A DNA stretch of 64,000 nucleotides. Origin: Lachnospiraceae bacterium 28-4. Lineage in GTDB: Bacteria > Bacillota > Clostridia > Lachnospirales > Lachnospiraceae. Of this stretch, positions 60,686-64,000 are shown piece after piece. The stretch lies in contig KE159599.1 in the NCBI GenBank assembly GCA_000403275.2, positions 397,391 through 461,390 of the forward strand. The letters are read 5' to 3'. Within the stretch, counting starts at the first letter, position 1; every line of letters starts with the position of its first letter. The position numbers were made by a program, and so were the translations under genes. Under the pieces are notes generated by a model. It had not been told where the DNA came from. It worked only from the letters and a program-made list of their open reading frames with translations, and did no database searches.

Positions 60686-62035
60686 CTATAACTGTCCAAA
60701 CGCTGCTTTTACACTATCTTCTCTTTCCGGAGGCATCCGGAAACTCATATCGTCAAACAGCGACATCTGCCGGTAAGTCATCCCATCCTTGTCAAAAGGA
60801 AGCTTTTCTTTCACGGACAGAAGATTTCTTGTAATATAATCTTCCTCTATTTTTGTACGGTACATCATCCTTCCTCCGCACGTAATGAAATAAAGCGCCC
60901 GTTTCAGCACCACGCCTATTTTCTTCAGGTCTTCAAAGCGAAGCGCCCCGTTTTTCCTCGCCCGCACGATCCTCTGGGCACTCTTGACGCCAATTCCCGG
61001 TATGCGCAGAAGCAGCTGATACTCCGCCCGGTTCACCTCCACCGGAAATACCTCCAGATGCCGGAGCGCCCAATCCGCCTTCGGATCCAGCAGAACGTTG
61101 AAATTCGGCCTCTCCTCGCTTAGCAACTCCTGTGCCTGAAATCCGTAATAACGCAGCAGCCAGTCCGCCTGATACAGCCGGTGTTCCCTCAGCAGCGGCG
61201 GCCCTCCCGGCAAGGCCGGCAGTTCCTTATCTTCATTCACATTGACAAAGGCAGAATAGAACACCCTTTTTAGCCCGAACTTCTGATAAAGGTTTTCGGC
61301 CACCATCATAAGCTGATAATCATTTTCCGGCGTAGCCCCTATAATCATCTGCGTGGACTGCCCTGCCGGCACAAAATAAGGCGCTTTTTTATATAGTACG
61401 AGTTCATTTTTATTGGCCTCTATCCCGTTCTGGATCTGGCGCATAGGTGCCAGGATATTCTTCCTGTGTTTATTCGGAGCCAGCTGCCGCAAACCGTCCG
61501 CCGTAGGCAGTTCCAGATTCACGCTCATCCTGTCCGCAAAAAATCCCGCCTTTTGAATCAGCATCGGATCCGCCCCGGGAATCGCCTTGACATGGATGTA
61601 TCCCTGGAATCCATGCTCCCTGCGCAGCTTATAAATTGTTTGGCAAATCAGCTCCATCGTAAAATCAGGATTGTACAAGATCCCTGAACTCAAAAACAGA
61701 CCCTCGATATAATTTCTCTTATAAAACCCCATCGTCAGTTCGCATACCTCATCCGGCGTAAACGACGCCCTCGGTACATCGTTGGATTTCCTGTTAATAC
61801 AATATTTGCAATCATAAATGCATTCATTCGTAAATAGAATCTTAAGCAGCGATATGCACCGGCCATCCGAGCTGAAACTATGGCAGATTCCTCCAAGCTC
61901 CGTATTGCCCATTCCTTTCCCGTCGCCGCGCCTGTCTACGCCGCTGGAAGTACACGCCACGTCATACTTAGCCGCATCCGTCAGAATCCCCAGCTTCTCC
62001 TTTATCCCCATCTCCTCCGCAGCTTTATAGTACAT
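60686..62035 (-). CDS. Radical SAM protein, putative DNA modification/repair (TIGR03916-like)
   Basis: A 449-residue radical SAM enzyme. The 4Fe-4S motif is CIYDCKYC (about 80), i.e. CX3CX2C. The later segment PAGQSTQMIIGATPENDYQLM is typical of this group, and a helix-hairpin-helix DNA-binding motif lies near the C-terminus (LLRIPGIGVKSAQRIVRAR). The combination of radical SAM and DNA-binding HhH suggests action on damaged or modified DNA. Two dyads flank its promoter in the manner of SOS boxes (62054-62122). Confidence 0.9.
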   Translation of the reverse strand: MYYKAAEEMGIKEKLGILTDAAKYDVACTSSGVDRRGDGKGMGNTELGGICHSFSSDGRCISLLKILFTNECIYDCKYCINRKSNDVPRASFTPDEVCELTMGFYKRNYIEGLFLSSGILYNPDFTMELICQTIYKLRREHGFQGYIHVKAIPGADPMLIQKAGFFADRMSVNLELPTADGLRQLAPNKHRKNILAPMRQIQNGIEANKNELVLYKKAPYFVPAGQSTQMIIGATPENDYQLMMVAENLYQKFGLKRVFYSAFVNVNEDKELPALPGGPPLLREHRLYQADWLLRYYGFQAQELLSEERPNFNVLLDPKADWALRHLEVFPVEVNRAEYQLLLRIPGIGVKSAQRIVRARKNGALRFEDLKKIGVVLKRALYFITCGGRMMYRTKIEEDYITRNLLSVKEKLPFDKDGMTYRQMSLFDDMSFRMPPEREDSVKAAFGQL

Positions 62036-62053
62036 CTCCTCTCACCTCGAACC

Positions 62054-62122
62054 CAAACATTTGTTTGCCTTATCATAACACATCCCATTTCCCATTGCAA
62101 TACTTTTTGCAAACATTTGTTC
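62054..62122 (-). promoter_or_regulatory. Promoter of the radical SAM/DUF4130 pair flanked by two SOS-like dyads
   Basis: On the minus strand TTGCAA (62100-62095), 17-base spacer and TATGAT (62077-62072) form the promoter. CAAACATTTGTTTG (62054-62067) lies just after it and CAAACATTTGTTCT (62110-62123) just before it. They share 12 bases. Read on the minus strand they are (A)GAACAAATGTTTG-like, close to clostridial LexA boxes (GAAC-N4-GTTT/C). Confidence 0.6.
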
Positions 62123-62281
62123 TATTTTTTATTTGCGCCCTGCTATTCCCTTTGTCCGCATTGTAATCTGAAAGGATTGATGTAAAATATTTTGTAGGAA
62201 AATGCAGACAAATATGCGCACAAAAAATCGGGCAAAGGATTTTCAAAAAATGTAATCTATAAATGCAGAGGAGGTAAAAGC

Positions 62282-63145
62282 ATGGAATGGAGCGAACGGA
62301 TCAGCAAAGCCATCAACTATATGGAAAGCCATATCACGGAAGAATTGACGATTGCAGATATTGCAGAACACGCAGTCATTTCACCGTACTATTTTCAAAA
62401 AGGTTTTTCTATGCTTTGTGGTTTTACAGTTGGAGAATACATCAAAAAGCGCAGACTAACGCTTGCCGGAAGTGAACTTGTTTCTACCGATAAGAAAATA
62501 ATTGATATTGCGCTCGAGTATGGATATGATTCGCCAGACAGTTTTTCAAAAGCATTTCTTCGTTTTCATGGGGCTACTCCTACTGCCATACGCAAAGGAG
62601 AGGCAATGATCAAGTCATTTGCCCCTCTGAAAATCAAATTAATTTTAACAGGAGGTTATACTATGGATTACAAAATTGTTAAAAAAGCCCCGTTTACCGT
62701 GATAGGCGTATCAGCGGTCTTCAAGTATGAAACCGCTGATCATGAGATTCCTCAATTCTGGTTGGAATTTAACCGGTCAGGAAAAAATGCACTTATCGAC
62801 AGCATGTATGGAATATCCATTGACAAAGATATGAGCGGTAGTGAATTTGAATATCTGATTGCCGATCATTATAATCCGCTCAAGGAAATTCCTGCAGGTT
62901 TTGTTACACATTGTATTCCCGAATATACATGGGCTGTCTTTTCGTGCAAAGGCGCGCTTATAAATACCGGCGCTTTGCATGATATTCACAAAAAGATTTT
63001 TACAGAATGGCTGCCCCAAAACAAGGACTATGAGATTGCCGCCGGATATCACATCGAAATGTATAGTAACCCTGCCGACTATTTAAACGGTATAGAAGAC
63101 GAAAACTATTACAGTGAGATATGGATTCCTGTCCGTAAAAAATAA
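62282..63145 (+). CDS. AraC-family regulator with GyrI-like effector domain
   Basis: A 287-residue regulator. The AraC helix-turn-helix pair covers about 5-105 (LTIADIAEHAVISPYYFQKGF and IIDIALEYGYDSPDSFSKAF). The GyrI/SbmC-like domain follows (about 125-287, MDYKIVKKAPFTVIGVSAVF). Such proteins (BltR/Rob-like) bind small hydrophobic drugs and switch on efflux or detoxification genes. GGAGG precedes the ATG. It is divergent from the radical SAM gene; its targets may include the reductase at 63303. Confidence 0.92.
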   Translation: MEWSERISKAINYMESHITEELTIADIAEHAVISPYYFQKGFSMLCGFTVGEYIKKRRLTLAGSELVSTDKKIIDIALEYGYDSPDSFSKAFLRFHGATPTAIRKGEAMIKSFAPLKIKLILTGGYTMDYKIVKKAPFTVIGVSAVFKYETADHEIPQFWLEFNRSGKNALIDSMYGISIDKDMSGSEFEYLIADHYNPLKEIPAGFVTHCIPEYTWAVFSCKGALINTGALHDIHKKIFTEWLPQNKDYEIAAGYHIEMYSNPADYLNGIEDENYYSEIWIPVRKK

Positions 63146-63214
63146 AGTATAAAAATTGTTTTGCTGATTCTGTAAAAGTTAATATCTATGATAATCTGTT
63201 TCACGATCTTTGCC

Positions 63215-63281
63215 GGAATTGATGCATCAATTCCAATCCATACATTGTCCTCGATTACAAGCGACTTACTGCAAGTCGCTT
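63215..63281. terminator. Two hairpins between the AraC gene and the reductase gene
   Basis: A perfect 20-base palindrome GGAATTGATGCATCAATTCC (63215-63234) and a hairpin with 9-bp arms AAGCGACTT/AAGTCGCTT (63259-63267 and 63273-63281). They lie between convergent genes and probably act in transcript ending, although T-runs are weak. Confidence 0.45.
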
Positions 63282-63302
63282 CCCCGTTGCTGTCTGCACC
63301 CC

Positions 63303-63932
63303 TTATCTGATGAAATTCGTAAGTGTTACATCTTCGTACTCAGGCTTGGTAATCCCTGCGTTTTCAGCAGCTTCCCCAGCTTTCAGCAGATATGCCATGT
63401 TTGCGCCGAGCGTACGCATGGTCTGCAAGCCTTCCTCATCCTGTTTGGCTTCTTCCGCTATAAAGCCGTGGATCTGATTCCAGTACTGGGAAGAAACCAC
63501 ATGCATATTTGTCATCAGAAAATACTGATTCAACCGTTCAAAGGCAGCCGTTGCGCCGCCTCTGCGGCATGACACAACCGAAGCCGCCAGCATCCCTCTG
63601 AACTTTGTCCCATCTGCGCTGAAGAACAGACGGTCCAGGAAAGATGTCAGCCTTCCGTTCGGGCCACCATAGTAGACGGGCGAGCCTACAATCATTCCGC
63701 CAAATTCGTCTAAACGGGCAGCTATCTCATTTACCTGATCATCAAAAACGCACTTACCCTTCTGCCGGCACTGGTAACAGGCAATGCAGTCCTGCATCGG
63801 CTGTTTCCCAAGCCACAGGATTTCCGTTTCAATTCCGTTTTTGTTAAGAGATGCTGCCGCTTCCAGCAGCGCAACATCCGTACACCCATGTTCATTCGGG
63901 CTGCCATTGATTAAAAGTACCTTTTTTATCAT
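63303..63932 (-). CDS. Flavodoxin-fold NAD(P)H-dependent FMN reductase
   Basis: A 209-residue flavoprotein. FMN-binding loop LLINGSPNEHGCTD, the Cys cluster CIACYQCRQKGKC typical of iron-sulfur flavoprotein-like reductases, and GSPVYYGGPNGRLTSFLDRL. It may reduce quinones, drugs or metals. Its ATG overlaps the stop of a gene continuing off the right edge (ATGA). The AraC/GyrI gene converges on it. Confidence 0.92.
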   Translation of the reverse strand: MIKKVLLINGSPNEHGCTDVALLEAAASLNKNGIETEILWLGKQPMQDCIACYQCRQKGKCVFDDQVNEIAARLDEFGGMIVGSPVYYGGPNGRLTSFLDRLFFSADGTKFRGMLAASVVSCRRGGATAAFERLNQYFLMTNMHVVSSQYWNQIHGFIAEEAKQDEEGLQTMRTLGANMAYLLKAGEAAENAGITKPEYEDVTLTNFIR

Positions 63933-64000
63933 GTCTGGCCTCCATTATATTTTTTAAACCACGTCTCCGGCTTTCTGTTTCCCATTCTGTGCCATAACAC
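63929..64000 (-). CDS. C-terminal end of an unidentified protein, 5' part outside the window
   Basis: An open frame runs from the right edge to a TGA at 63929-63931 that overlaps the reductase ATG. The 23 visible residues include LWHRMGNRKPETWFKKYNGG. The ATGA overlap and the coding-like composition support a real gene in operon with the reductase. Family cannot be told from so short a piece. Confidence 0.5.
   Translation of the reverse strand: MLWHRMGNRKPETWFKKYNGGQT

Overview
The window looks like chromosome from a spore-forming, low-to-mid-GC Firmicute of the Clostridia, most probably a Lachnospiraceae-type gut anaerobe. The basis is the gene content (spoIIA-sigF, spoVA genes, ValS under a T-box, ECF vitamin transport, PadR/DUF1700/DUF4097 operon, radical SAM/DUF4130 pair) and strong AGGAGG-type ribosome binding sites. 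No rRNA, tRNA, CRISPR array, prophage or complete insertion sequence was seen. The genus cannot be fixed from sequence reading alone.

Layout. 1-0.7 kb: the end of an unrecognised gene with 45-bp tandem repeats. 0.8-7.3 kb (minus): an acetyltransferase remnant, then comEC, a GerMN lipoprotein, a WalKR-like kinase and regulator, and comEA. 7.4-9.5 kb: a small DMT exporter and an orphan solute-binding-like protein. 9.5-16.2 kb: arginine biosynthesis, with argC-GNAT-argJ-argB-argD leftward and argG rightward, separated by a 153-bp palindrome. 16.2-20 kb (plus): DUF1294 and a regulator/ABC/permease/kinase module. 20-24.3 kb: DegV, spoVAE, an EamA transporter, aroK and ridA. 24.7-29.7 kb: a rubredoxin-GltB-type protein, spoVAD and an SGNH/MBOAT acylation pair. 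29.9-31.8 kb: XRE, GNAT and Fic genes. 32-38.8 kb (minus): spoVAC, spoVAB, spoVAA, sigF, spoIIAB, spoIIAA, a TPR membrane protein and folC. 38.9-42 kb: valS with its T-box and an 84-bp repeat array. 42.2-47 kb: an SGNH hydrolase, a probable vitamin B6 ECF S-component and a second kinase/regulator/ABC module. 47-49.7 kb: PspC, DUF4097, DUF1700 and PadR. 50-52.5 kb: a MATE remnant, a sugar acetyltransferase and pdxST. 52.8-55.4 kb: CutC and a GH13 amylase. 55.9-62 kb: a DNA-repair-flavoured block (endonuclease IV, DinG-type helicase, HPr-like protein, DUF4130 and radical SAM protein). 62.3-64 kb: an AraC/GyrI regulator and a flavodoxin-fold reductase.

The most interesting signals lie between genes. 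(a) The promoters of pdxST and of the ECF S-component share an operator and promoter layout, which suggests PdxR/MocR-type co-regulation and a B6 substrate. (b) A two-copy element (52.5 and 55.8 kb) can form a hairpin whose loop pairs with a downstream strand next to a Shine-Dalgarno sequence. A compensatory T:A to G:C change between the copies supports this pseudoknot. (c) Two SOS-like dyads flank the promoter of the radical SAM/DUF4130 pair. (d) An HPr-like gene lacks the active-site histidine, keeps the regulatory serine and carries a cre-like site in its leader. (e) Several large palindromes and hairpin arrays sit in intergenic gaps. (f) Three genes are reduced to remnants.
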